DNA from: Limosilactobacillus balticus
Lineage (GTDB): Bacteria > Bacillota > Bacilli > Lactobacillales > Lactobacillaceae
DNA length: 64,000 nt
Direction of reading: 5' to 3'
NCBI RefSeq assembly: GCF_014145615.1
Contig: NZ_JACIVH010000066.1
Location: 67,001 to 131,000, forward strand
Below are positions 1 through 9,694 of the stretch, in pieces. Position 1 is the first letter of the stretch. The number at the start of each line of letters is the position of its first letter. The notes beneath the pieces are model-generated. The model worked only from the letters and a program-made list of their open reading frames with translations. It searched no databases and had not been told where the DNA came from. A program made the position numbers and the translations under genes.

Positions 1-279
1 ATAATCATCGAAAGACATTGTGTAATTTACCAAGACGTTGCCACTAGTTGATTGGGCTAGTGCACCGTTGAAACTAATAACAAATTCGTTATCTGAATCA
101 TTTAAGCCCAATTGGTCAAGGTATGCTTTTACGCCAGTCATTGGGCGGCCAGTGCATAAGACGATCTTTACTCCTTGTACGCTGGCTTTTTTTATTGCGG
201 CAACAGTTTGTGGTGTGATTTCACGCTGGTCATTGATTAATGTTCCGTCGATATCGATTGCGACTAATTTAATTGGCAT
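1..279 (-). CDS. HAD-superfamily (Cof-type) sugar-phosphate phosphatase, 3'-truncated by the window edge
   Basis: Reading the minus strand from the ATG at 279 gives a protein beginning MPIKLVAIDIDGTLIND, the DxDGT motif I of HAD phosphatases. The phosphate-contacting CTGRP motif follows about 30 residues later. This spacing fits the Cof/YidA group of cytoplasmic sugar-phosphate phosphatases. About 93 residues are visible and the rest lies beyond base 1. Its ATG shares one base with the TAA stop of the upstream HD-domain gene (TAATG arrangement), so the two are probably translationally coupled in one minus-strand operon. The family is clear but the substrate is not. Confidence 0.85.
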   Translation of the reverse strand, partial: MPIKLVAIDIDGTLINDQREITPQTVAAIKKASVQGVKIVLCTGRPMTGVKAYLDQLGLNDSDNEFVISFNGALAQSTSGNVLVNYTMSFDDY

Positions 280-1646
280 TATTTTTGCTCCTTTGGGTTA
301 ATAATATGATTATTCTTGATATAGCTTTGGAATTCTTCATAGATTGGTTCGAAAATTTCAATATTGTTTCGCGTTTCAAGCATCTCTTTTGGGAAAAAGA
401 ACCGTTGATCTCCGGCTTCTCGTCCGGATACGCTAGCGACTAAGGTACTAACTTGGGATAACTCAATAAAATCGCCATTAGGTTGGAGAAGCTCAATTTG
501 CGTTTGGGTATTAGAATCTTGTGGATGATAAGTATCATATGGGAGTTTAAAGCTATCGTTAACTGCGGTGTAGTACTGGCTATTAAATCCAGCAGTTTGG
601 ATGAGTTTGCGCAAAGTAGGTAAAAATTTTTGTGTATTTTGATCATAAATGACTGATTTAAATGGACGGCGATTAAGAAAACGACTAGCAAGGTCACTTA
701 AAATATCATCACGAGAATGGGTCCAATGAATAAAATAAGTGGTTAAAACACCATCGTCAAGCGCCAAATAGTCATCCAGGGTGAACTTACCATTAAAAAA
801 TGGCATCAGCATATGAGGGGTGAAGTCAGGTTCAAAGTCATTTGGATGCTGGTAAATATGTTTTGCCCGCATCAAGAGGTGGTCCAAGATAACTTCCATT
901 GAACGGGAAACGGGATGGAAGTAGACTTGCAGATACATCTGAAGTCGGCTGATAATGTAATCTTCTACCGCATGCATCCCCGAAATTTCAAAGGCAATCC
1001 CTCTCTTAACCGGTCGCATAACATGAAGAACACGATCAAGATCAAACTTTCCGTAGTTTGTTCCTGTGTAATACGCGTCTCGCTGTAAGTAGTCCATCCG
1101 GTCCGCATCAACCTGACTTGAAATCATTTGAACTACTTGAGGATTTTCATAAGTATGATCGATTACACTGGCAACTTGATGGGGGAAGTCAGGTGAAACC
1201 CGTTGTAATATCTTGTTGATATTAGTACTACTATCAGTGATCAACTGGCGTGTAATTTGCTCATGGTTTGTATGGAAAATATGTTCAAATGTGTGGGAAT
1301 AAGGCCCATGCCCTAAATCATGGAGGAGGGCTGCGCATAAAGCAACCGGTCGTTCATGATCATCCCATAGGCCATCGCCAGGCTGCTGACTAGGATAGTT
1401 TCGTTGAAAATAGTTGCACATTTGGCGGGTAATTTCATAGACTCCTAAGCAATGGCCAAAGCGGGAATGCTCGGCACCATGAAAGGTAAATGAGGATGTT
1501 CCTAGTTGCTTGATTCGTCGTAATCGTTGAAACTCAGGAGTATTAATTAAGTCCATAATAATTTGATTATCGACAATAATTTGTCCGTGAATTGGATCCC
1601 GAAAAACCTTTTCACGGCGAAGTTTTTCGTCATAAAAGTGATTCAT
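279..1646 (-). CDS. HD-domain dNTP triphosphohydrolase-like protein (YwfO family)
   Basis: This 455-residue protein carries an HD metal-dependent phosphohydrolase domain. The first His lies in EHSRFGHCLGVYEIT, the HD pair in ALLHDLGHGPYSHTFEH, and a downstream Asp in SQVDADRMDYLQRDA. Length and motif layout match the B. subtilis YwfO / Enterococcus EF1143 group of dGTPase- and SAMHD1-like dNTPases. Inferred role: control of deoxynucleotide pools in the cytoplasm. It sits one base after the lipoyl-transferase gene and overlaps the HAD gene by one base, so all three are likely cotranscribed. The dNTPase activity is inferred from family. Confidence 0.85.
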   Translation of the reverse strand: MNHFYDEKLRREKVFRDPIHGQIIVDNQIIMDLINTPEFQRLRRIKQLGTSSFTFHGAEHSRFGHCLGVYEITRQMCNYFQRNYPSQQPGDGLWDDHERPVALCAALLHDLGHGPYSHTFEHIFHTNHEQITRQLITDSSTNINKILQRVSPDFPHQVASVIDHTYENPQVVQMISSQVDADRMDYLQRDAYYTGTNYGKFDLDRVLHVMRPVKRGIAFEISGMHAVEDYIISRLQMYLQVYFHPVSRSMEVILDHLLMRAKHIYQHPNDFEPDFTPHMLMPFFNGKFTLDDYLALDDGVLTTYFIHWTHSRDDILSDLASRFLNRRPFKSVIYDQNTQKFLPTLRKLIQTAGFNSQYYTAVNDSFKLPYDTYHPQDSNTQTQIELLQPNGDFIELSQVSTLVASVSGREAGDQRFFFPKEMLETRNNIEIFEPIYEEFQSYIKNNHIINPKEQK

Positions 1647-1647
1647 A

Positions 1648-2472
1648 TTAATCTTCTTTCTCTAAACGTTCTTGTAAACGTTCCATGCTGATTAGTTCTT
1701 TATTGAGGGTTGATATAAAATTAGGTGACCATATTAAGTTATTGAGGCTGTTAGGAGTAGTAATTTGAACGACTGATTGGATTCGCTGAATTGCATCGTG
1801 AACGCTTAATTGCGTATTAAGTACTTTAGAAACAGTCGTCATCGCCCCCGGCCAAACATCTGGGAAATGCCACTTGTTTTGATTTTGTTGCAATCCTGTA
1901 TCGTAGAAGTCACGAATTAACTTACCCCGATCTTGTTGATTACCACCGACGCTTAAGTAGAGCATTACTGTAACGCCTAATTTGTTTCGGCGTTGAGAGA
2001 TTCCGCCGATCTTTTGGCCGTTAACACTGATGTCAAAACTTCCCGGACAGTACGAATGAGTGATTTCCCTAGTAGCGATTGCTAGGTTAGGGAAAGCTGC
2101 CTGAATTAGGTCAACCATCCGCTGGTATGCTTCATCAATAGTTAATTCATGGTCTTCAAGGTGCCAGGGATAGAAAATTGACAGATTTAAAATACCGTCG
2201 TCGCTCACAACTGCCAATCCCCCTGAATTACGCATGAAATAGTGGAAACCATGGTGCGTAAGTGTAGTAAGGGCAGTTGATAAATGTGGCAAGCGTTGAT
2301 CTTTTAATCCTAAAATAACCGTATCTTCTAATGTCCAAAAATGAAGAAGGGGGAATTTAAGGTCGTTGGCTGAACGTAACAAAGCGTTGGTATAGATGAA
2401 AGACGAAAGATTGTCTGCGGGAGATAAAGGTTGAATAAACTGTTGAAAACATTGATTCTTAAAATTAGGCAT
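1648..2472 (-). CDS. lipL: Lipoate/octanoate transferase of the LipL (YwfL) type
   Basis: The 274-residue protein belongs to the biotin/lipoate A/B ligase fold family. RNSGGLAVVSDDGILNLS is the substrate-binding stretch near residues 81-98. The SYCPGSFDIS motif places a Cys at 142, the acyl-thioester residue of LipL-type amidotransferases, followed by a conserved Lys in GQKIGGISQRR. LipL moves octanoyl or lipoyl groups from GcvH to E2 subunits; LplA-type ligases lack this Cys. The name is therefore preferred over lplA, though databases often write lipoate-protein ligase. It is the first gene of a three-gene minus-strand operon with the HD and HAD genes. Confidence 0.78.
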   Translation of the reverse strand: MPNFKNQCFQQFIQPLSPADNLSSFIYTNALLRSANDLKFPLLHFWTLEDTVILGLKDQRLPHLSTALTTLTHHGFHYFMRNSGGLAVVSDDGILNLSIFYPWHLEDHELTIDEAYQRMVDLIQAAFPNLAIATREITHSYCPGSFDISVNGQKIGGISQRRNKLGVTVMLYLSVGGNQQDRGKLIRDFYDTGLQQNQNKWHFPDVWPGAMTTVSKVLNTQLSVHDAIQRIQSVVQITTPNSLNNLIWSPNFISTLNKELISMERLQERLEKED

Positions 2473-2604
2473 CGTACTTCTTCTTTTCTGTGAAATAATA
2501 TATCTATATTATACAAGAACTCGTGAGAACATGGACGTTTCACGGGGTATTTATTAGTAAAAAGAGTATAATAATGACGATGAAGAAAGTGAAAGGAGGA
2601 GGTT

Positions 2605-3030
2605 ATTATCAAAAGTGTAATTCCTGTCCATGTGGATCTCTCAACGATCATTGATCAGAATGGACAGCAAGAAAAATTTACCTTTACTGAAGAAGGTACT
2701 TTTGTTGAAATGAATGGCAAGTATTATTTACGGTACATTGAACACCAAGATGGTCAAGAAACGCCGGTGCAAATTAAATTTGAAGATGAGCTGATTCGCT
2801 TAAGAAGGCGTGGAAATGTCGAAACAAACCTATTTTTAGACCCAACACAAGAAACCATCATGCGGTATCAAACAGAATACGGCATGATTAAAATTGATGT
2901 GTTAACAGAAAGTTTGGAAAAAGACGTTGATGTAAAGGCCCCGGCTGGTCACCTTTCTGTTAAGTATCAACTAAAACAAGCGGGACAATTAATAGGGAGT
3001 TACCAACTAGAATTGCAATTTGCTGCTTAA
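2605..3030 (+). CDS. DUF1934 (YwiB-like) beta-barrel protein, probable non-AUG start
   Basis: A small lipocalin-like DUF1934 protein of about 141 residues, unknown function. The only standard start codon is the GTG at 2632. That site is 30 bases downstream of a strong AGGAGG (2594-2602) and would cut off the residues IPVH, part of the first strand that aligns with PITLHV near the start of B. subtilis YwiB. The frame is open from a TGA at 2590. ATT at 2605 or ATC at 2608 sits at normal spacing from the Shine-Dalgarno sequence, giving an N-terminus like (M)IKSVIPVHVDLSTI. The start is therefore inferred as AUU/AUC. It precedes rpoE. Confidence 0.7.
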   Translation: MIKSVIPVHVDLSTIIDQNGQQEKFTFTEEGTFVEMNGKYYLRYIEHQDGQETPVQIKFEDELIRLRRRGNVETNLFLDPTQETIMRYQTEYGMIKIDVLTESLEKDVDVKAPAGHLSVKYQLKQAGQLIGSYQLELQFAA

Positions 3031-3075
3031 TATTGTATGATGTAGTTTAGACTTTTTGAAGGGATGTGCACCAAT

Positions 3076-3633
3076 TTGGATTTAAAGGTTTTTGACGGTC
3101 AGGACAAATCAGAACTTTCAATGATTGAAGTCGCACACGCTATTTTAGCTCACCATGGAGAAGCAATGGCGTTTGTTGATTTGACCAACGAGGTTCAGCA
3201 ATATCTGGGTAAGAGTGATGAGGAAATTCGTGAACGTCTTGCACAGTTCTATACTGACTTAAATGTTGATGGCAGTTTTATTTCCCTTGGTGACAACACC
3301 TGGGGTCTGCGTGCTTGGTATCCATTCGAATCTATCGATGAAGCCACAGTTGGTGAAAACGAAGAAGATGAAGAGGATGATCGTCCAAAGAAGAAGCGGC
3401 GTAAAGTCAATGCCTTCCTCGCAGACACCGATGACGATGACGATGTAATTGACTATGACAATGATGATCCTGAAGATGAGGATCTTGATACTGACGATGA
3501 TGCCGATTCTGAAGATGATTATGATGACGACACTGATGACTTCAGTGACGACGATGATGATCTTGATGATGGTATTGAAGGTCAGCTATCAGAATTACAT
3601 GATGAAGAAGATGAAGACGAGGATGACGAATAA
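3076..3633 (+). CDS. rpoE: DNA-directed RNA polymerase delta subunit
   Basis: This is the Gram-positive delta factor, which binds RNA polymerase and speeds its recycling. The N-terminal domain ([35 protein letters not shown]) is followed by a basic KKKRRK patch. The last about 75 residues are almost entirely Asp and Glu, the disordered tail typical of delta. I chose the TTG at 3076 because the product then begins [11 protein letters not shown] like other lactobacillar RpoE. The in-frame ATG at 3064 abuts the AAGGG and leaves no room for a ribosome-binding site. The rpoE-pyrG order is the usual Firmicutes one. Confidence 0.92.
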   Translation: MDLKVFDGQDKSELSMIEVAHAILAHHGEAMAFVDLTNEVQQYLGKSDEEIRERLAQFYTDLNVDGSFISLGDNTWGLRAWYPFESIDEATVGENEEDEEDDRPKKKRRKVNAFLADTDDDDDVIDYDNDDPEDEDLDTDDDADSEDDYDDDTDDFSDDDDDLDDGIEGQLSELHDEEDEDEDDE

Positions 3634-3648
3634 TTTTCAACTTTGTGC

Positions 3649-3677
3649 TTGACTATTATTTGTTGACCCTGTATTAT
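3649..3677 (+). promoter_or_regulatory. pyrG promoter
   Basis: TTGACT (3649-3654), a 17-base spacer and TATTAT (3672-3677) form a near-consensus sigma-A promoter just after the rpoE stop. The predicted start is the G run at 3685. Confidence 0.75.
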
Positions 3678-3684
3678 CTTTCTT

Positions 3685-3767
3685 GGGCGCCTGTAAAGAC
3701 AGGCCAATAAGTTCGTAGATAAATAAGCTCCCTGTTTCAGTGTTTTATTTGAAATAGGGAGTTTTTT
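3685..3767 (+). promoter_or_regulatory. CTP-sensing pyrG attenuator leader
   Basis: The predicted transcript starts with GGGC at 3685. A hairpin GCCTGT/ACAGGC (3689-3704) follows. Then comes an intrinsic terminator with an 11-bp stem CTCCCTGTTTC (3728-3738) / GAAATAGGGAG (3751-3761) and six T. In B. subtilis pyrG, low CTP causes stuttering at GGGC. The extra 5' G residues then pair with the CU-rich left arm of the terminator and prevent termination. Both required parts, the GGGC start and a CTCCCT left arm, are visible here. The mechanism is established for the family; operation here is inferred. Confidence 0.8.
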
Positions 3768-3802
3768 CTATTATCACACCCGCAAATATAAAAAAGGAGT
3801 AG

Positions 3803-5413
<1,611 letters not shown>

Positions 5414-5440
5414 AAATTTAAAGTGTATAATATATTTAAT

Positions 5441-5480
5441 ACAAGAGATGGGGGCAAGAATGTCACTTCTCTTGTTTTTA
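5441..5480 (+). terminator. pyrG terminator
   Basis: Inverted repeat ACAAGAGA (5441-5448) / TCTCTTGT (5468-5475) followed by a T-rich run. Confidence 0.75.
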
Positions 5481-5680
5481 TTTAGTAAAATTGTTAAATT
5501 TTAAGTTAAATATGCTAATTTTTGACCTGACCTTATGATTTTTTTTAAGATTGTTTATAAAAGGTTGTAATTCTCTTGATATTTCATTATCATTACAGTT
5601 GACTGTTTTGTAACTGAAATAATCATTAACTTAGCTTAAATGAAAAACAGACTAAAATTTTTAAGTGAGGAAACGCAGAA

Positions 5681-6958
5681 ATGAAGAAAATGATCATTCA
5701 AGGAGGAAACCGTCTTTCTGGCGAAGTCACGATCGGTGGTGCCAAAAATAGTACAGTGGCATTAATTCCAGCTGCTATTCTTGCGGATACCCCTGTAGAG
5801 TTTGACACGGTTCCAGATATCTTGGATGTTCACAATCTGATGATTATTTTGGAGTCAATGAATGTAAAGTCCGAGTTTAGTCACGGAGTTTTAGATATTG
5901 ATCCAACACAAATCGTAGAAGCTGAACTTCCAAGCAAGGCAATTAAAAGTCTTCGGGCTTCCTATTACTTTATGGGTGCATTATTAGGTCGTTTCCATCG
6001 CGCGACATTAACATTTCCGGGAGGCGATAATATCGGCCCCCGCCCAATTGACCAACACTTAAAAGCATTTAAAGCACTTGGAGCAACCGTTAGCGAAGAA
6101 AAGGGTACTGTTCATTTAGATGCGCCGAATGGCTTACATGGGTCTCGGATCTTTTTAGATATGGTATCAGTTGGTGCAACGATTAATGCTACCTTAGCAG
6201 CTGTTCGCGCTGAAGGAACAACGATTATTGAAAATGCAGCTCGTGAGCCGGAAATTATTGATTTAGCAACATTCTTAAATAATATGGGCGCCAAAATTCG
6301 GGGTGCTGGAACTGATACTATCCGTATCACTGGAGTAAAGACACTTCAGTCAATGAATACTCATACAATTATTGCAGATCGAATTGAAGCAGGAACATAC
6401 CTATCATTGGCAGCAGCGCTTGGCGATGGTGTTATGATCCACAATGTTATCCCTGAACACTTAGAATCATTTACAAGTAAAATGATTGAAATGGGTGTTG
6501 AACTTCAAATTGATAGCGATAAGATTTATGTACCAAAATCCAGTTATTTACATCCAGTTACTGTTAAGACGATGCCATTCCCTGGTTTTGCTACTGATTT
6601 ACAACAGCCGCTTACCCCGTTGATGTCACTTGCTGATGGTGATAGTACGATTGTTGATACTATTTATCCCAAGCGTGTAAAACATATTTCCCAATTACAA
6701 AAAATGGGGATGAAGATTGAAGCGCATGATGGGATGATCGTCGTTAAACATACAGAAAAGCTTCATGGCGCAGAGGTTTCTGCAGGTGAGATTCGTGCAG
6801 GAGCGGCTTTAACCATTGCTGGATTAATGGCAGATGGACAAACTGTAATTAATAATGCCGGAAATATTTTACGTGGTTACGATCGAATTGTATGGAAGCT
6901 TAACCGCCTTCATGCCAATGTTTCTATTGAGGACGATTCTTCAGTAAAAATTGGTTAG
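5681..6958 (+). CDS. murA: UDP-GlcNAc 1-carboxyvinyltransferase, MurZ-type, with Asp in place of the catalytic Cys
   Basis: The 425-residue EPSP-synthase-fold enzyme adds enolpyruvate to UDP-GlcNAc, the first committed step of peptidoglycan synthesis. GGAKNS with Lys22 is the substrate-binding start. The loop that normally reads GGCxIG-RP is GGDNIGPRPIDQH here. Residue 116, codon GAT at 6026-6028, replaces the Cys that fosfomycin alkylates. Asp at this site is known to keep activity and give intrinsic fosfomycin resistance in other bacteria. The IDQH sequence and the pyrG-rpmE neighbourhood match the murAB/murZ paralogue of B. subtilis rather than murAA. The 267-base upstream gap holds the pyrG terminator and AT-rich sequence without a convincing promoter. 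Confidence 0.95.
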   Translation: MKKMIIQGGNRLSGEVTIGGAKNSTVALIPAAILADTPVEFDTVPDILDVHNLMIILESMNVKSEFSHGVLDIDPTQIVEAELPSKAIKSLRASYYFMGALLGRFHRATLTFPGGDNIGPRPIDQHLKAFKALGATVSEEKGTVHLDAPNGLHGSRIFLDMVSVGATINATLAAVRAEGTTIIENAAREPEIIDLATFLNNMGAKIRGAGTDTIRITGVKTLQSMNTHTIIADRIEAGTYLSLAAALGDGVMIHNVIPEHLESFTSKMIEMGVELQIDSDKIYVPKSSYLHPVTVKTMPFPGFATDLQQPLTPLMSLADGDSTIVDTIYPKRVKHISQLQKMGMKIEAHDGMIVVKHTEKLHGAEVSAGEIRAGAALTIAGLMADGQTVINNAGNILRGYDRIVWKLNRLHANVSIEDDSSVKIG

Positions 6959-7050
6959 AAGTTGCGTACTTCTTTAAATCGTGGTATCCTGTTAAAGTTG
7001 ATTATCTATGTTTCAGGCAATGATTCATGGCAAAAGGAGCGTAATAAATT

Positions 7051-7296
7051 ATGAAACAAGGAATTCATCCAGATTATCATCCAGTAGTTTTTGAAGATTC
7101 ATCTACTGGTTACAAGTTTCTCTCTGGCTCAACAGCCACTTCAAGTGAAACTGTTAAGTGGGAAGACGGTAATGAATACCCATTAATTCGGGTTGAAGTT
7201 ACTTCAGATTCACACCCATTCTACACTGGTAAGCAAAAGTTTACCCAAGCCGACGGTGCTGTCGACAAGTTCAACAAGAAGTACGGTCTCAAGTAA
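7051..7296 (+). CDS. rpmE2: 50S ribosomal protein L31, type B
   Basis: This 81-residue protein starts [20 protein letters not shown] and contains the C-terminal [10 protein letters not shown] of L31. It has no Cys at all, so it is the zinc-independent type B form, longer than zinc-binding type A. Start is preceded by AAAGGAGCG. It follows murA by 92 bases and ends in a strong terminator. In B. subtilis murAB is followed by glpX, rho and rpmE; here glpX and rho are absent from this position. Confidence 0.95.
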   Translation: MKQGIHPDYHPVVFEDSSTGYKFLSGSTATSSETVKWEDGNEYPLIRVEVTSDSHPFYTGKQKFTQADGAVDKFNKKYGLK

Positions 7297-7314
7297 TCGA
7301 ACTTCTTATTATGC

Positions 7315-7352
7315 AAAAAAGCCGGGAAAACGAAAGTTTTTCCCGGCTTTTT
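7315..7352 (+). terminator. rpmE2 terminator
   Basis: GCCGGGAAAA (7321-7330) pairs with the TTTTTCCCGGC arm ending at 7347, flanked by A and T runs. It is a strong, probably bidirectional intrinsic terminator. Confidence 0.9.
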
Positions 7353-7454
7353 GCATTTAGCCCAATAAATTATTATCAACGTTATTTTGTGTCTTATAAG
7401 TATTAAGCTTTCTCTGCGTATAATATTGATAATTGAGAAAGTGGGGGGTTACCT

Positions 7455-8771
7455 ATGCATGAAAAAATAATTAATCAGATAATTGCCCTGCATCGTTATT
7501 CTTTTGTTCGGATAACCCGGCAGACATTAATTATGATTTTCCCCATTGTTTTTATTGGAACAATGGCAAAGATGATTTTGAAAACTATTTTTAAACCAGA
7601 TGGGTTTATTTATAATATTGCTTTTCTTGATGTAATACCACAGAACGTGTTACGGGTTATTCAATTTGTATTAACTAGTATTAGTCAATTGACGTTAGGA
7701 ATTTTGGGGATCTATACCGTCTATATGGCAGCGAAGTTCACTGCCAAAAGATATCGCCGGGATGGTAAATTTGCTGGAATAACAGCTATTTTAACCCTCT
7801 TACTGATGTCGTATCGTTATGGTAAGTCATCCCCACAATTTTCACTCAGCTTTTATCAGCGGCTCCTTAGCGGCAATAGTCTGTTAATCGTTTTGATCCT
7901 TGGTTATGGAATCGGCCAGCTTTATCGGTGGTTAACTCCGCCAAAAGATGGTGAGAATACTAATGCACTGCCGTTATTACAAGAACGGTCATTTAGTTCA
8001 ATGCTGCCAATGACAATTAGTCTTATTTTTGGAGTGGCGGTTGCTCTTTTCTTAAATTCCAACACGATTTATCATGCTTGGGCGACGAGTTACTCTACCT
8101 TAGTTACGACCGCCCAAGAACATCGGCAATTATGGTTGACGTTATTAGCTACGATGGGTCTAACAATATTTGATTGGTTAGGATTAGGTGTTCCATACAC
8201 TTCGATGGCATTAACATCAGGAGATTCGTTTACTGCTAACTTGAACTATGCACTCACCCATGGAACGCCGTGGAATGTACCGTATGAGTTTTTAGGCAGT
8301 TCTCTTTATAATTCATTTGCTAACTTCGGGGGTGATGGGTTGATCCTGGCCTTAATAGTTGCCATTTTGTTAACTTCTAATGGCTCCTATATGCATCGTG
8401 TTGCGCGGTGGACGGCCTTACCAACATTATTTAATTTTAACTATGCAACAATGATTGGCTTACCGGTTGTGTTTAATCCATTATTTCTTATCCCCTTTGT
8501 CTTCTTACCGATTGTAAACATTCTCCTTGCTAGTTTAGCGATCACGATTCACTTAATCCCTTCAACTCCTTATCCGGTTTTACAGGGGACCCCAGGACCG
8601 CTTATTAGTTTTTTGGGGACAAATGGTAATTGGGGAATTTTGATTTTTACCTTGGTATTGCTTTTAATCGATATTGTTGTTTATATCCCCTTTGTAAAAA
8701 TGGCCCTAGTAGTTGAAAATCGCTTAACATTAGCAGAACAGGACGTGATTAGTCATGAAAAGAATGACTAA
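7455..8771 (+). CDS. Orphan PTS EIIC-like (lactose/cellobiose type) membrane protein
   Basis: The 438 residues are mostly hydrophobic, with about ten membrane segments. The late part, MIGLPVVFNPLFLIPFVF, resembles the glucitol/cellobiose EIIC signature GLPxVFNPxxLIPF. WNVPYEFLGSSLYNSFANFGG and PGPLISFLGTNGNW also fit EIIC. No EIIA or EIIB domain or gene is nearby, so it cannot phosphorylate sugar by itself; it may borrow partners or have another transport role. SD sequence GTGGGGGG precedes the ATG. Its last 17 bases overlap the DUF915 hydrolase gene, so the two are cotranslated. Family is fairly sure, substrate unknown. Confidence 0.78.
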   Translation: MHEKIINQIIALHRYSFVRITRQTLIMIFPIVFIGTMAKMILKTIFKPDGFIYNIAFLDVIPQNVLRVIQFVLTSISQLTLGILGIYTVYMAAKFTAKRYRRDGKFAGITAILTLLLMSYRYGKSSPQFSLSFYQRLLSGNSLLIVLILGYGIGQLYRWLTPPKDGENTNALPLLQERSFSSMLPMTISLIFGVAVALFLNSNTIYHAWATSYSTLVTTAQEHRQLWLTLLATMGLTIFDWLGLGVPYTSMALTSGDSFTANLNYALTHGTPWNVPYEFLGSSLYNSFANFGGDGLILALIVAILLTSNGSYMHRVARWTALPTLFNFNYATMIGLPVVFNPLFLIPFVFLPIVNILLASLAITIHLIPSTPYPVLQGTPGPLISFLGTNGNWGILIFTLVLLLIDIVVYIPFVKMALVVENRLTLAEQDVISHEKND

Positions 8772-9645
8772 ACCAATTCTTCATACTCGTTTGGTATTAA
8801 TTGGCTTAATGTTAATCTTAGTCCTAATGGCAATTCCAGCATATTTTTGGATGAAAGATACAAATAAATATTTAGCAGCCCAGCATAATTCTAGAATGTC
8901 ACCGATAATTATGATTCCTGGAAGTTCGGCAACACAAAACCGTTTTAATCCGCTTATTCGTAAGCTTAACGAAGATAGCCCTAAGAAGCATAGTGTGTTG
9001 CGATTAGAAGTAAAGAACAATGGTAAAATTGTTTCGCAGGGATGGATAAATCGAGACGATAACGAACCGATTATCGTAATTGGCTTTGAAAATAATCGTG
9101 ATGGTTATCAAAATATAAAGAAGCAAGCGCAAATGGTTAACCAGGTTTTTGAACGATTGACGGAAGAGTACAACTTTAATAACTTTAAGGCGTTTGGCCA
9201 TTCCAATGGGGGCTTAGTATGGACTTATTGGTTGGAACATTACTACTCTGAATATAAAGATGCGATTACAATTAAAAGGTTAATGACACTGGGAACGCCA
9301 TACAACTTTGCGGAATCTTCTGTTAGCCATCCAACGCAAATGTTTTCTGATTTTGTAAAGTATCGGAGTAGGATTCCTAAAAACCTATTAGTTTATTCGG
9401 TCGCGGGGACAGAAACTTATACATCGGATGGTCTCGTCCCAGAAGGAAGCGTCGATGCCGGTAAGTATATTTACCAAAAACAAGTTGCCCATTATACGAG
9501 TATGACGGTCACGGGGAAAGATGCGCAACACTCTAACTTGCCACAAAATAAACAGATTGTACGGTTGATTGAAGAGTATCTGCTTGATCCAAATGACAAC
9601 GGTAATCCTAATTCACAAAATAAGCAGGGGGCTACTCAAAATTAA
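8755..9645 (+). CDS. DUF915 alpha/beta hydrolase, membrane-anchored or secreted
   Basis: The 296-residue protein has one N-terminal hydrophobic segment (residues about 13-31) that acts as a signal or anchor. An alpha/beta-hydrolase domain of the DUF915 group follows: PIIMIPGSSATQNRF as the oxyanion strand, nucleophile elbow FGHSNGGLVW, and an acidic/His region near VPEGSVDAG and DAQHSNLP. Many lactobacillar paralogues exist and their substrates are mostly unknown. It overlaps the EIIC-like gene and lies 49 bases before the sortase gene without a terminator, suggesting a three-gene transcript for envelope proteins. Confidence 0.85.
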   Translation: MKRMTKPILHTRLVLIGLMLILVLMAIPAYFWMKDTNKYLAAQHNSRMSPIIMIPGSSATQNRFNPLIRKLNEDSPKKHSVLRLEVKNNGKIVSQGWINRDDNEPIIVIGFENNRDGYQNIKKQAQMVNQVFERLTEEYNFNNFKAFGHSNGGLVWTYWLEHYYSEYKDAITIKRLMTLGTPYNFAESSVSHPTQMFSDFVKYRSRIPKNLLVYSVAGTETYTSDGLVPEGSVDAGKYIYQKQVAHYTSMTVTGKDAQHSNLPQNKQIVRLIEEYLLDPNDNGNPNSQNKQGATQN

Positions 9646-9694
9646 TTAAGCAGGTTATACTAAGTTCATAATAAGAAGTAAGGAGTTCAATATC

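Noticed and set aside
3263-3652. Met/Thr/Ile-rich frames in rpoE
   Set aside because: They are the acidic GAT/GAA-coded tail of RNA polymerase delta read in another frame.
5481-5680. TTGACT near 5599 as a murA promoter
   Set aside because: No -10 hexamer at acceptable spacing; not strong enough to list.
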